64,000 nucleotides of DNA from Isoetes taiwanensis (Eukaryota > Streptophyta > Lycopodiopsida > Isoetales > Isoetaceae): positions 14,983,255 to 15,047,254 of the forward strand of contig JAJEKV010000011.1 in assembly GCA_021234155.1 (NCBI GenBank), given 5' to 3'. Positions 1 to 11,658 of this stretch are shown in pieces. The number at the start of each line of letters is the position of its first letter. Position 1 is the first letter of the stretch. The notes under the pieces were generated by a model. The model ran no database searches. It had not been told where the DNA came from and was given only the letters and a program-made list of their open reading frames with translations. A program made the translations under genes and the position numbers.

Positions 1-238
1 TTGCTTTCTTGATACTACCCATATCTGCATTGACGCAATTGGGATCATAAGCAAATAAGAAATGTAAACACTTGATTCAGAATCAAGGGGAGATGTAGAG
101 TATATAGAAGCAAAATCTGAAGAAAAAACAATCACATGCAAATCAAAACAGAACAAATGTTAATTACATGCAAGTTTAGGCAAACTTTCTGCTGATAATG
201 TAACGACAAAATAGAAGTACATTAGTGTGCATAGCTAT

Positions 239-450
239 CAGAATGTAAAGGAAAACCAAATACTAAATTCAAATGCATTTCAGAACATATGTAAAATGTA
301 AAGAACAAAATATTTTATCAATACACCCTATCAAATACATCATTCAGCATTGAATGTAAAGGAAAGTCAAATAGTAAATTCATATGCATTTCTGATCACA
401 TGTAAATGCAAAGTACAGTCATATGCAATACACCCTATTAATACACCCTT
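239..450. repeat. Degenerate tandem duplication, unit about 113 bp
   Basis: Two diverged copies begin near 239 and 352. Both run GAATGTAAAGGAAA, then an AATAnTAAATTCA block, a CATGTAAA-type block and AATACACCCTAT. A weaker third piece lies near 480. I see no gene in 1-600, which is AT-rich and otherwise featureless. Confidence 0.6.
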
Positions 451-874
451 TAAAGGAATTCCAGAAAAGCACTTCATGGCACATGTAAATGTAAAGAACA
501 GAAGCAAATACATTTCCTCTTTACAGTAAAGACAAAACCACGCCAAATCAAATGCTAATACAGTTATGTACATGATGGAAACTAACTACATCTAAGTACA
601 CTCAAACTAATTATGTAATAAAAATAGAAATAGATGTACCTTCAGAAGGGATTCCTAAGCAGTGCCGCAGGTCCTCGGACCATGAACAATCATGTACACA
701 TGTATTCGTTGTTGAAACCCTGAATACAAGACAAAATAGACAATATGTATGACCACAAAGTGGAGATATTACCATGGTTGAGTCAAGGCAATCATTGCAG
801 CTGCTGCAAGTATTGGTAATATGTGAGGATGAAGCTTTCCGCCTTCTTTGCGGTATGGGAGCTGGCTGCGCAGC

Positions 875-1718
875 CTATCGGTCTGATCTTTCCAAATGCT
901 TAGTCATCTCCTTTATTCTATTCTCACAGTTGGAATTAACTTCCATATCCTTGCTGATTTTTTCAATGGCAGCTTCTAATTCTTGCAAATCAGCCTTTAA
1001 ACAATCAATGGGAATCATTAAGTCAGCAATATAACTTGATTTCTCCTCCTCTAAATGGGATGCCAAAGCCATTTGCACATCAGTTGGCTTCCCGCTTGCT
1101 TTTAAACCTGCCATAATGCTGAACTGCTCACATATTTTTGCATCTTTATTCTGCACAAGTCTTGTCAAGAAGCTCTTATCACTCTCATGCTTCAACAGCT
1201 CAATTTCCATTGTTTTTCTTTTCTCTTTTAAAGTCTATATTTCATCAAGCATGGAGGCAGAATATAATGCTCTTCTTTCCCTCCACCTTTTCACCATTTC
1301 CAACTGCTGCCCCAATTCTACCTGAGGCATACATTTAATAGCTTTAACATTGGAAGACTTTACTGTAGCTAATTCTGTCAGGTCAGATTCTTTTTGAGAG
1401 CCTTTTGAATGAAGACTTGCACTTGCTTTCACCTCATCCCAATCAATGCTTACTCCTTTGTAATGAAGTGCATATGCTCGGGCAAAATACAATGGAATGT
1501 GATGATTTGCAATGTCCTTCATACAAAAAACGTGCTCATATACAGAAAAAAAAATCTTCCATCCAAATAGGCTTAATCCTGCACTCTTGATAACCCCTAA
1601 CAGCAGGGGCTTCAGAACCCCAAACATCCTGCACTATTTGCATTAGCCCTGGAAACATGCTATCAAAATTGTTGCTCCTACGCTGCCTGATGCTTACCTT
1701 GTCAAACTCGGGCGGCAA
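875..1718 (-). pseudogene. Unidentified coiled-coil-rich coding remnant
   Basis: About 280 codons can be followed on the - strand but not in one clean frame. The 5' part (1,536-1,718) contains FPGLMQIVQDVWG. It passes into the frame of 1,235-1,627 (VYEHVFCMKDIANHHIP, ARAYALHYKGVSIDWDEV) across a run of nine A, where one fewer base would restore the frame. An in-frame TAG at 1,235 then follows, and the same frame continues through 875-1,210 with charged, heptad-like helix (LQELEAAIEKISKDMEV). It could be a decayed host gene or a cellular ORF of an unknown transposon. I recognise no family. The homopolymer shift could be a sequencing error, but the TAG is a second lesion. The region from 1,640 to 1,850 upstream also contains possible N-terminal codons. 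Confidence 0.4.
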
Positions 1719-1856
1719 GACCTCTCAATCTGAAGAAGACCCACTCTTGAGTTTTCGGGCGGCAGTTCTAGTGGGAGACCTTAGATTTTCTTGGAGATGT
1801 CTTTGTTCTAAGCTGCTTCGTCATGATCTCTTCCCTGGTGCTTCAGCTCTCTGAAA

Positions 1857-1945
1857 ATGCAAGCTTTTGGCTATGGAGGTCCCGATCTTGGCTATGGAGG
1901 TTCGAATATGGATGTCAAGCTTTCGGCTATGGAGGTTCGAGCGGG
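1857..1945 (+). repeat. Short GGCTATGGAGGT repeats
   Basis: Three copies of TTGGCTATGGAGGT or TCGGCTATGGAGGT occur within about 80 bp, separated by AAGCTTT and TCGAA(T/G) spacers. They lie just upstream, in - orientation, of the coding remnant at 875-1,718. They could be promoter repeats, but nothing proves this. From 1,990 to 2,680 I see only AT-rich sequence without a gene. Confidence 0.4.
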
Positions 1946-2689
1946 AGGAGGTTGAACAGAGAGCAGGAGGAGAGTTCAAAATTATTTGCCCTATTAATGA
2001 CTCATTCCAAGAATAATAATTTCTGGGGGGGGGATGGATTTCCTTATATTTTGAATCTGTAAATGTAAAATACTGGCACTTTTTTTGCCCACTCTTTCAT
2101 GCTTCTACCCATTTAAATGTTTGAATTACATCTTGTAACTTGGTGGAGTGAAGCCAAATATTAATGGCTAATATCAACAAAATTCAATGATGCCAGAATC
2201 CACAGATATGATCAAAAGTCCAATGCGGAAAGCTTAGTTCCCATCTATAATATTAACATAATGCCTCTCATGGTCTATTATTATCATTATGGTGGTAATT
2301 ATTGTTGTGCTTTCTAGATGAAGCAAACATGTTCATGCATAAATATAAACACAAGTAGGGATTATTATTGTATTAATACCCGTATTTTTATAAAATATTT
2401 TTTTTTTCGATACAAATGTATTTTACGTATGTATGTAAAAACCCTTGGTCAAAATTCGACCATTTCTTTTGTTTTTATTTTCTAAATACTTTATTTTTAA
2501 CCATTCTTGACTACATTTATGTGCATATATTTGCTTGAGTCAACGTGCAAGCATCTGGAGCCAACATTTAACATATTTCAAAAATCATTTCAATTAAAAA
2601 TAAAAAAATAAATAATTATCAAAAAAAAGTTTTTGTTAAAAATGTTTGTATCAATACAAACTTGTACAAAACGTTTTTTATAAGTTTTT

Positions 2690-2935
2690 TATATATATGT
2701 ATGTAACGCATGGGACAACACTGGCAGGGATGTTTTGAAAGATTTTATTCCATAATTGTATCGAATGGCTATCTAGAGATTCGAAAGCATACATAGAGTC
2801 AGTGAAGAAATAATGAGGTTGTGTTTTAGTCCTAGATAGCAATTGGCTTGTTGTGCTCATTCTTGTATAGGGCCCAAGAGACTTTCTAGTCTTGTGGACG
2901 ATAAAAGTCAATTCCATTCAACTCAATTTAATTCA
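2690..2935 (+). mobile_element. LINE 3' end relic
   Basis: The segment ends in GTGGACGATAAAAGTCAATTCC and a loose AATTC-rich tail. The same ending (GGACGATAAAAG plus a short tandem tail) closes the LINE pieces at 25,518-25,760 and 31,510-32,208. Upstream codons are degenerate. It is read as a 5'-truncated, old LINE insertion. Confidence 0.5.
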
Positions 2936-3126
2936 TATAATCTCCCGTAAAATGTAATGTAAATGTAAGTGGGCATAAGCATGCTACACCTACCACCTTT
3001 AGAACCTGCCAAAGCATCTACACTAGGTACTTCTAGAATGAATGTTATTTTCTTGTTCTTTTTATCAATTTAATTTAAAAGTTGAAATAATATTCAAACC
3101 ATGTTAATAATAAGGTTAAGATAAAT

Positions 3127-3270
3127 TGAATTGAATGAATTGAATCGAATAGTCATCCACATAGTTCAATCAGCTTATGGGACCAAAAAAGAGAGCGTTG
3201 AAGAGATATTATTGTCCGGATTAAGTAACCTTTATCCCGAAGGTTTTCGAGGGAAAAACTGTGGTAGTAA
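3127..3270 (-). mobile_element. LINE 3' UTR and AATTC tail
   Basis: Read on the - strand this gives TTTTTCCCTCGAAAACC, GGTCCCATAAGCTGATTG, GTGGATGACTATTCG and then GATTCAATTCATTCAATTC. It is the same layout as other LINE 3' ends here (TTTTTCCCTC, then GGTCCCATA, then TGGACG-like, then tail). It is the expected 3' end for the LINE coding sequence at 4,165-5,900. Confidence 0.6.
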
Positions 3271-3349
3271 TAAAAATATTGATATACTGGGACACCTTTA
3301 TACCATTTTTGAGTGACAGTGGGTTAGAAAGCATTATATACAATGCAAA

Positions 3350-4150
3350 ACACTAGTCACAAAGAGGAGATGCATGCCTGGGCCCAGTAGTTGCACTTAT
3401 TTAGGGTCTTGGTGGAGCCCGTTCTTTTATACGGGATCAAAGTCTAGGGCCCATTGGTGTTCCTTGCTATCTGGAATGACTTGGAGCAGGTGTAGAAAGC
3501 TTTCTTAGCACCTACACTGGAGTGATATCTACGGTCCCATATCACTCCAGATTCTACTGCAGGAGACAGATTTCTTGCATCTTCAGAGAGAAGATCTTGA
3601 TCGCCACATTGTCTACTTTTAGAAGGTGGTCAATGTGAATGACGCTCATCTCCTCAACCTAGCTTAGAGCGTGGCAATCGAGAGGGCTCAATGACTAGCC
3701 AGATGGAATGTGCAGAGGCACAGGTGCATAGAGCTGCAAACAGAAGAGGATTGACATAGCTTCAAACAATATCTTGACCCTTGATTTCTTAGCAAGCTTT
3801 GGGATTAGCGCAGTCAAGACAGACATATTACTAGCACCACATAAATCCACACTAGAACATGGCCCACAACCCTCTCTACATATGCATTTGCATATGAAAA
3901 GGCACAGACTCAATGCCTAAATTCGCACATGTGCGCATCGTCTTTGAATTGCGACAGGTAGATGGATTGGAGAGCCATGCCAAGGCAGGCTTTGTTAGTG
4001 CTGCCCAGTGGGAGCCACTGAGGATGACCGCCACACTCTTCAGAGTTGTCGGACATATGATCACATCAGGGTATGCTATGTTGAGTTGGGCAGGCCCAAC
4101 CAGCCGCTGCATGTGATATTGAGCAGGATTTCAGTGCAATTGCTGGGATC
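3350..4150 (+). mobile_element. LINE ORF2 C-terminal domain, inverted relative to its LINE
   Basis: On the + strand degenerate codons match the zinc-knuckle C-terminus of the LINE at 31,510-32,208. Here CCPVGATEDDRHTLQSC with DHIRVCYV corresponds to CCPLGVVEDESHDFQSC with SQIRARYI there. Stops and frameshifts are common. The piece sits between - strand RT codons (4,165 upward) and a - strand 3' UTR (3,127-3,270), so it looks like an internal inversion of one LINE rather than a separate insertion. Confidence 0.6.
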
Positions 4151-4164
4151 ATATGTTCAAGAGA

Positions 4165-5950
4165 TCATGGATATGCGGGCTTAGCTATGTCCTCAGACAC
4201 TGTCTTAACATGTACCACAATATTCTTCGTGATATATTTATACATAGAAGGAAACTCCACTCGTAAATACTTGTAGATGTGTGTCACTTCTACATTCTGA
4301 CCTTGGTAAATGAATGGGGGAAGTCTTGGATGATGTGAGGATGAGATGAGCATCACCTTAGTCTTTGCCAGATTGGCACACATGTAACCAGATGGCATCG
4401 CATGTCTTTCGGAGTGTAAGCTACGAGGTCCACATCATCAACATATACGAGCTGCCTAGTTTATGGTGCAAAGGTTGAGCTTCGCTGCCCCCATTGTTAG
4501 CAAGTCATCTTTTCAACTGATCAGTGTAGAACTCAAATAGTGTTCAAGAGAGAGGTATACCACATTCTTTAGATCCACAGGGACCCCCAGCTGTGGCAAC
4601 CTTGCTCATAGCTTTTCCTGAGGTGTAGTGTCAAAAGCCTTGACGAAGTCGACAAAGCAACTATATAAGTCTTGCCGACGGATACTGTTATCTTCATCTA
4701 GAGTCCGCAGCGTAAAGACATGTTGAGTGTCGGGGCATGAATCCCACTTAATGAGGGCTCACACCTCTGCTGCTTCTGCCCATCTCATCAACTGCCACTC
4801 GAGAACGCTGGCTGGCAATTTTGCAAACACCGAATTGACCATGCTTGTTCATAATTAGTCGGGTAGTGTGGGCCACCTGCCTTATAGATGGAAACAATAC
4901 TGTTAGTGGTCCAGGGGGGAGCCTTCTTGTAATGCCCTATTGAACAACGCAGTTAGGATCAGCACCATGGACGGCCTTGCCCACTTGAGCAACTCTGCCT
5001 GCATACCGTTTAGGTCTGTCGCCTTTCAGGGCCTGACGAAATCCGCCTCTGTGATTTCTAGCGCGGGGCTTTCCTGGTGGTTATTGCTGCTTATGCGCCC
5101 TGGGGATCATAGAGCGGCTGCAAATATTGCACCCACTGCTCGAAAGTAATATTTCCTGTAGGTTGTATTGGCTTTATGAGCATCCTTCACCAAAAGGTCC
5201 TGGGATGACGCGGTCCAGGAGATAAAAATTTTCCTTTGACATCACGCGACGTATCTGGCTTTCTTATCTTTGAGAAAAGCACCGTACTGTCTGGCCTTGT
5301 GTGGATGTAAAGCAGGATCTGTGACTTGGCAGAGCCACCATTTGAGTTCTTTACACTCAACATCAAACCACCAGTTACATGGGAAGGTTGTGGTCTCCGA
5401 GACCCATCGCGGGCAACTTCTCTCAAAGCGTCTTTCTGCAGCAGTCCCAAGCACTTCAATCAACTAGCCCATCTGTTGCTCTAGTATAAAAAGCTGTAAA
5501 ATTATTGCCAGATTACCTGTGAACATCCGCACATAAGCCTTTACATGCTCGTAATCCAAGCAAAGTTGAGGAATGCGAGGAGCTACAACACAGGGTTCCA
5601 GTTGCAGATAAAGTGGTAGGCGGTCTAAGTCGACTCTTTATCTCTAGTATTTGTGCCCATCCAAAAATGATTGATCACATGCATAGCCTGCTCAGCTAAA
5701 TACATAGTCCATCACAATGGATCTACCTCTCTGTTTTTCCTGCCTGCAAGTGTACCTATGGAAGGTTGGCGGCTGCGGTGCCCATGACCAAGCCACTTCT
5801 GCAAGGGGCAATTATAACACATTGTCATCCAAGGGGTGAAATTTCATGGGTTGTTCCACCCCTGTGCATGCATTAAAGTCTCCAAGGAGTATTACATTGC
5901 CAACTTACGCTTGTGTTGTTGTATGCCATCGTATAGATCGACATAGGGGT
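4165..5950 (-). pseudogene. LINE ORF2: endonuclease and reverse transcriptase, decayed
   Basis: The - strand carries recognisable LINE ORF2 motifs in order. Endonuclease GDFNACTG lies near 5,860-5,890. A WWFDVECKELK linker lies near 5,340. NGMQAELLKWA follows near 4,960. RT motif A is CFVDFVKAFDT near 4,650, and RT motif C is VYVDDVDLVAYTP near 4,420. The thumb-side stretch AKTKVMLISSSHHP lies near 4,350. Several in-frame stops and frameshifts break it, so it is not active. Normal ORF2 proteins of this class exceed 1,000 residues; about 550 can be traced. No ORF1 is seen upstream: 5,950-6,420 is AT-rich. Confidence 0.8.
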
Positions 5951-6426
5951 CCAGTCTATCCACATCGGAGTGGGTGTGATATGTACAATACAGTTGGAGA
6001 CCAAAATGAATGGATCCATTTCACACACATTAGTTCTTTCCTATTTTCAGATATGGCCTTTTTTGAGACCCCATATTATATCTCTAATGCTAAGATAGTT
6101 TTGACACGTTCCTACCCATACATGTTTTTGCCTCACGATCTTCCATTTGAAATTTATATGTAGCATATTAACATGGGGTTTCTTTGGAATGTTGTACCTA
6201 TTTTGCTATGGTTTTCATATGATTTGATAGGCATATTGGCCAAGGCCTACTAATCAATACATCTAGAGTGCACATCTTATTCTCATATTTGAATAGCATA
6301 TTATCTATAGTTCTGCATTGTATATTTTTTGCTTAAATAATCAATTAGTTTTTAAATTCCAAAAAGAACATGCAAGCATTGAGCTACTTTATTTTATGGT
6401 TCCTGGCCTGATTTGAATTTGATTTT

Positions 6427-7480
6427 TAGGGCAGCAGTATTTCTTTCACTCATTCACAAGTTGAAGCCTGCAGCAGAGATACACCCACATACGGCATGTA
6501 TTTGGATCTGTAAGTTGGGATTTTTGTTTTTATTTTTTCAAATGTAAAGAGGTTTACTTCTTCGGAAAAGGAAGACCATTTCATCTCCTGCTTGGGAGAT
6601 GTTGTTTCATGCTAGTTGTATATTTGTTAGATGATTGTATCTTTTGTATAGTAATTGTACAGACATAATTTTAAAATAAGAAGGCAGTGAAAAAGCTCAA
6701 ATTAAGCCAGAGTTGGTTGGTTGAAAGATGATCAAAATCTATTTGAAAGGGCTGATTTGCACCCTAAATGGCTGAATCTAGTGATAAGATGCAGTTCTGG
6801 AATCATCCTCTGTGCTGCAATTGAAGAAAAAAGTTAGTTTTGTTTTTGTCCACTATTTCAGTTCTTGATGTTTGAGGTAATTGTTGATAAGTTTTTTAGT
6901 TAGGTTAGGGGATGTCTACAAAAAGTCTTTGCCTTTCAGTTGCATTTATTTTAAATGAAGCTAGTGCTCTTCTTACTCTATTTTTTACATTTCCCATCTA
7001 AAAGACATGTAAGATCCATGCACTAGAAGTTCAGTCCATATATTGAATGTCATTGAGAACCACTAGCCACTATTCATAGTAGCGGCGTCATGGTATGGAA
7101 CTTGAATGCACTATACCGTGCAAAACCATAGCCTTTATATTGCTATACACACTGTAGTACGACCAACTAGTGCAATCAGCTATTTCCTTTCCTTCATCTC
7201 TATTTTGCTTGCACAGGTTTTGAACTTGAAGAACCACTAAGGTTGAAGATTGTGCAGCTTTTTCGTTGCTTTTCTGGGATATAGATGCTTTTGGAAGTGG
7301 TTCAACACTGGAGTTTTAAAGCTTCAGATAAATAATCATTGTCGAGTTCAGAGAGGAAATGTGTTGAGCCAAATTTGTGCTAATCAATGCCTTTTAGAAG
7401 ATAATGTGTTGATCCAGATTGCAGATTTTCTACAATGGTGGATAGTGGGTAGCCGCACACATGCGAACTACCCATAAAAA
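6427..7480 (+). other. Stretch with one possible isolated exon, otherwise no gene
   Basis: A possible exon lies at about 6,430-6,509 (TTTTTAG acceptor, GTAAGT donor). It is open in one frame and encodes FTHSQVEACSRDTPTYG. A second open block near 7,219-7,300 (ELEEPLRLKIVQLF) follows a GCACAG acceptor, but the phases do not clearly agree. No family is recognised. The rest of 5,950-7,490 shows no coding, repeat or RNA signal that I can support. Confidence 0.2.
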
Positions 7481-7489
7481 ATAAAGGGA

Positions 7490-8400
7490 AAATCCAATTA
7501 TATCATTTGGACCCCAACAAAATACAATGCTAATAGAGACTGGGCTAGTGTACCTGCCGAAAGCTTATCACCGGGATTAAAAAACCCCGCCCTTTCGGGT
7601 TTTCGAGGAAAAACCCTAGTGATAAGCTTTCGGCAAGGGGCTTGGACAAACGGAAGGCATAAAAATCGCTCCCAAAACCCATGAATGGAAAAGTCGAAAC
7701 AGATGCCGCTCGCTAACCTGTACCTGCACATCACCAACAAAACAACAAGACAAAACAAACCTCCCAGAGTGGAGGGGTTGATTCTGTGGCGTGCCACGCG
7801 ATAAAAATACAATAACAAAGAAGGGGGAGGGTGGGTTCAAAGAGAATAAGGTGCACTGAGAGAAGAGGAAGCCCGATGAGAAGTCGGGCGTAAACGCGCT
7901 AAAATAGCGAACGCCCAACCGAATGGGCATCGCGCCCGCATGCATGCAAAACATGCATGCTCGTCCCATTCTAGAATGGCGATCCGATGTCTCGGATCGA
8001 TGGGATTCTAGAATGGGACTCGCATGAAACCAACAAACCACCCGAATACCAAAGGACTTCCTTAACAAACTAGGATCGAGGACGAAGGTCACAGGATGAA
8101 GGCTAAAGGCCGAAAAGGACAGCATGAAAGAAACGCCAAATTGGCCAAACCAGGCAGGAAGAAGCCCCTCCCCTGCCTGGAAACAATTCAAAGAGAATAA
8201 GGTACTGCTCAGAGAGAAGAGGAAGCGCCGATGAGAAATCGAAGCAGAAACGTGCCTAAAATAGCGAACGCCCAACCAGAATGGGCATGCGCCGCCCGCA
8301 TGCATGCTCGTCCCATTCTAGAATGGCGATCCGATGTCTCGGATCGATGGGATTGTTGTGAATTGAAGAAGCAAATATTAGTGCTCAAAACACAAAATAT
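7490..8400 (-). mobile_element. LINE 3' UTR-like segment with internal duplication
   Basis: On the - strand the end reads GGTTTTTCCTCGAAAACCCG, GGGGTTTTTTAATCCCGG, GGGTCCAAATGATATAATTGG, matching the 3' UTR layout of the TTCC-tailed LINEs at 25.6 and 32.1 kb. Further in, a block of about 100 bp (GAACGCCCAACC, GAATGGGCAT, GCATGCATGC, TCGTCCCATTCTAGAATGG, CGATCCGATGTCTCGG) occurs twice, near 7,908-8,010 and 8,265-8,352. The long open frames on the - strand here are by-products of this GC-rich repeat. From 8,400 to 9,200 I see no feature. Confidence 0.45.
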
Positions 8401-9205
8401 AGGGCCTAAATGTTAGCATAGCAGATTTAGTTGTTTACTTACATTCCTCCCTTCTTGCATCTACACGTGTTGCAGAAATTTTTAGAAAAATATGCTAAAT
8501 TCTGTGGGTTGTAAACATTGTGTTTTCACATACGCGATCCTTGTAGAAATGCAAGCATAATTACAAGCAAGTGAACAAAGGTAAAATGGGAGCTTAGCTG
8601 AAGTTTCAACCTTTGTAGATTAATATTATTTTCATGTTTCCAGTAGTTAACTGCCTCTTCTAATAAATGCAATTGCTAGCAGACATAAAGCATGGCAGAG
8701 CTTTTACAGTTACAAATGATTACCGTCCCAGCCTTGCAATGGAGTTTGCAATTGGTAAATAGTTCCTCCTCGTACAATTACATCTCAGCCCATATCCATG
8801 GAAATAGGATGGATGCATCTTGTTGAAGATGTATATGTTTTTTTAGTATACTCTTTTCGCTCTACTTGCTTGTTGGATATAATCGTGTGATGTATTCCTC
8901 ACTTTGGATTTGATGATAGTATGTTGTATTCCTGATTCTCAAATCCAGATGGGGGCTGCATAGAAGCTGGAAAAAGCTCTTATTTTGGATAGTCCGGTGA
9001 TATTATTAGTTGAACGCATTACATTCAAATGCTATAGTGCTTTATTTTCACAAAACACTTTATATGACGTTGATGTATGTGTGGTTTTAAATCTCATAAA
9101 TCTCACAATGATTTAATAGAGTATTTATGCACCTGGCTTAATTTTATATAGTAAATAATGATTTTGGTTATACGCTCTTTCGTTTCTCACAATATACTGG
9201 GACAC

Positions 9206-9206
<1 letters not shown>

Positions 9207-9299
<93 letters not shown>
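9207..9299. repeat. TATC tetranucleotide microsatellite
   Basis: About 23 uninterrupted TATC (CTAT) units lie between GGGACACC and TCGTATATATAA. The run is perfect, so the locus is probably length-variable. Confidence 0.97.
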
Positions 9300-9403
9300 C
9301 GTATATATAATTTGCACTTAATTTTATCATAGGGTTCATTTGTATCTAGAACATTAACTTATATGCACATCGGTGTTTTTAGGCCCTGAAAGAACAAAAA
9401 AAA

Positions 9404-9487
9404 CAAGGTGCTGTGCACGGAGGGTTGCCCTCCATGGCCGGAGGGTAAAGTGGCTTAAATCATACTTCAAAGTCATGTTTTTACAAT
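9404..9487 (-). repeat. 3' end module of the Helitron-like family
   Basis: The module of about 84 bp runs, on the - strand, from AAAACATGACTTTGAAGT through TTTAAGCC and CCCTCCGGCCATGGAGGG to the hairpin GGAGGGcaaCCCTCC and the end CAGCACCTTG. Close copies are at 21,849-21,935 and 58,666-58,743. Confidence 0.85.
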
Positions 9488-9551
9488 CAATCAAAATTTC
9501 TACCAACCAATCCAAACAGTTATTCCAAATGAAGAATGATATGCTCGTAGG

Positions 9552-10172
9552 ATGCAAACTAGTGTGACGTCACACAAATTTAAGGAAGTTTATATGGAGG
9601 TTAAGGCATATGTGGTAAAGGAAATGTGGAGGCTCGAACCTGACAAGGATGTTAAGAAAAGGTTCTATCTTGATGACATCAATAATTTGGACACATATGA
9701 AGAACAAGATTATCTGCTTTCTAATATCAGCAGAAAAAACCGCATATTGATTTCTCAATTGCGGTTATCATCACACCACTTACACATTGAAACAGGTAGG
9801 TGGAATGGTACACCTCGTAATGAGAGATTTTGTTTAGGATGTCTAGACCTTGAAATTGAAACAGAGAAGCAATGTTTTTTTGGAATGTTCAGCATACGAG
9901 AACATCAGAGATAGATATGGTATACAGGGTCAGACTTTAAAAGAACATTAGATATGCCAGCCCATAGATTGAGTACATATCTTAGGGATGTTTGGATGGA
10001 GCGTACAGATATCATAAGCTTGTTTAACCTCATGGAAGATTTTGATATTTCAGGCGCTTCGGATTGAGTGCCTATATATATTCCATGATTGTATTTTGTA
10101 TGTATCTGTTTGCCATAGAGGCCCGGGGGCCTAAAATGGCTTGATCAATTAAATTAAATTAAATTAAATTAA
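9552..10172 (+). pseudogene. LINE ORF2 C-terminus, 3' end and AATTA tail
   Basis: One frame of 120 codons (9,552-9,914) shows the C-terminal knuckle region shared with other LINEs here: LSSHHLHIETGRWNG, then ERFCLGCLDLEIE. After a frameshift the text AYENIRDRYG follows. The 3' part contains GAGGCCCGGGGGCCTAAAATGG and ends in AATTA repeats at about 10,147-10,172. It is a 5'-truncated insertion, opposite in strand to the surrounding Helitron-like element and abutting the DET1 remnant. Confidence 0.8.
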
Positions 10173-10207
10173 TAAAAAAACATAAAAGTACAAAGTTTGT
10201 GAGTTAC

Positions 10208-11460
10208 CTGGTTTAATCTTGAACCTCAGCACATTAGGACGTCTTGTAGAAGTGAACTTGATAGGATTCTCTATGCCAGTGATATGACACTCTAAAGAAT
10301 CTACAAGAACAAAAGTAGGCACAACTTGGTTAGCAAAGAACAGCTCAACAATCAATTTCCTAAAGACAAATATATTCCTTTAAACATGAATCTATGGTGC
10401 AATTATTTCCTTTGCTACTAGTTTCATTGTTGATGCCATACCTTTTCATCAGAATTAAAAAGTGAATGATCTAAAAACGCCAATGGGTTTTGTGATTGTG
10501 CATTAAATGATAATATTGCAAGTGTCCTAATAATAACCTGCAAATGAGCAGCATCAGTAACAAAGATGATACAAAGACCTCTGGATGAATTTGCCTGTGC
10601 ATGATGATATATCTTTGCAAGTCTCTGCTTTCATAGTTGGACCCGCAAAAAAACATTATTTGAATATGACGTTATATATCGCATACTGTTGGGGTACACA
10701 AAAAAAATTGCAGAAATTTTCATAAAAACCAAGAAACTCTTCGATGAATTACATCAATTACCAAAGATGCAACATGTTTTCAACCCTTAAAATAGTTGCT
10801 AAGAGATTCAAAGTCACAAACCTGCTCAAATTCTAGAATTTCTGTTGTCTCAAAGTTGTAAACCATGAAAATTAATGTCTGCATATCTGTATTGCGTGAC
10901 CCCTAATATAAGGAGAATATAAACTCAATGACATTCAAAAGATGTAAATCACCTCAGTACTTCCAAATCTTATCAGCAAATGATGTTGATCCAGAAACTG
11001 TACCTATAACAGATAATAAAAGCTCTATTTATTTTTTCTCCACATAAATGAGCAAAGTAAAACAAACAAAATACCTTTAGCATAATCAGGTCTGCATATT
11101 GCTGAAACTGATGATAAAAGCGCTTGAGTTGTTGAGCCTTCTCCAAGCCAAATATCAGTACTCGCAAGTGCCAATAAAACAACCACATAAACATTTGAAT
11201 ATGCTAAGTTGATGGGAATACCGAATAGGATCTTGTTCCTGATTCCATATGGATTGAAATTTAAAGGACAACAGACGTCGTTTAATGCCTCCAAGAAGCT
11301 TTCCTATCCCATCTGTTGAGATGATCTTCCTTCACTGGGCTCAACCGCAGTAGAAGCTCCGGCTATACTTTCTGTGCTTCGAGGTCTTATATGACCATTT
11401 TCTGATGCGTTTCCAAAATTTCTAGCACTTAAAACCGAATCTCTTTGTTGTAATGTCTCC
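10208..11460 (-). pseudogene. DET1: DET1 (de-etiolated 1) C-terminal half, decayed
   Basis: DET1 is a nuclear regulator of light signalling that works with DDB1 and COP10. On the - strand its C-terminal exons are recognisable in order: GIKRRLLSFKFQSIWNQE near 11,209-11,310; FYHQFQQYADLIMLK ending at 11,075 with a GT donor; VQFLDQHHLLIRFGSTE at 10,953-11,003; MVYNFETTEILEFEQ in 10,822-10,902; TLAILSFNAQSQNPLAFLD in 10,442-10,537; ENPIKFTSTRR with VLRFKIKPG in 10,208-10,300. Splice sites flank several exons. Decay is clear: the exon expected between 10,540 and 10,820 has in-frame stops beside the recognisable MRYITSYSNN, and a one-base shift lies near 11,310. The N-terminal half and the last exon are absent. 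It lies inside Helitron-like copy 1 on the same strand as the element, so it is read as a captured fragment. The assignment rests on remembered family sequence. Confidence 0.8.
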
Positions 11461-11658
11461 TTGTGCTCTCTTTGAAATATTTATATTTGAATGAGATGTT
11501 GTTTATTCCAAGCTGTGTTGAATTTGAGACAGAAATCATTAATTCTTAGTTAGAAGAATTTGTTGGGAACAAGAACTCCTCAACCACTATGCCAAAATTA
11601 GAAAATTATGGAATCAACTGCTCAGACTTCATAAAGAGATCTCAGTTAACTCCATTTA

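Noticed and set aside
7616-8305. 229-codon open frame on the - strand
   Set aside because: It covers an internally duplicated GC-rich LINE 3' UTR and has no conserved domain; the repeat explains it.
9207-9299. CRISPR-like or satellite array
   Set aside because: It is a plain tetranucleotide microsatellite with no spacers.
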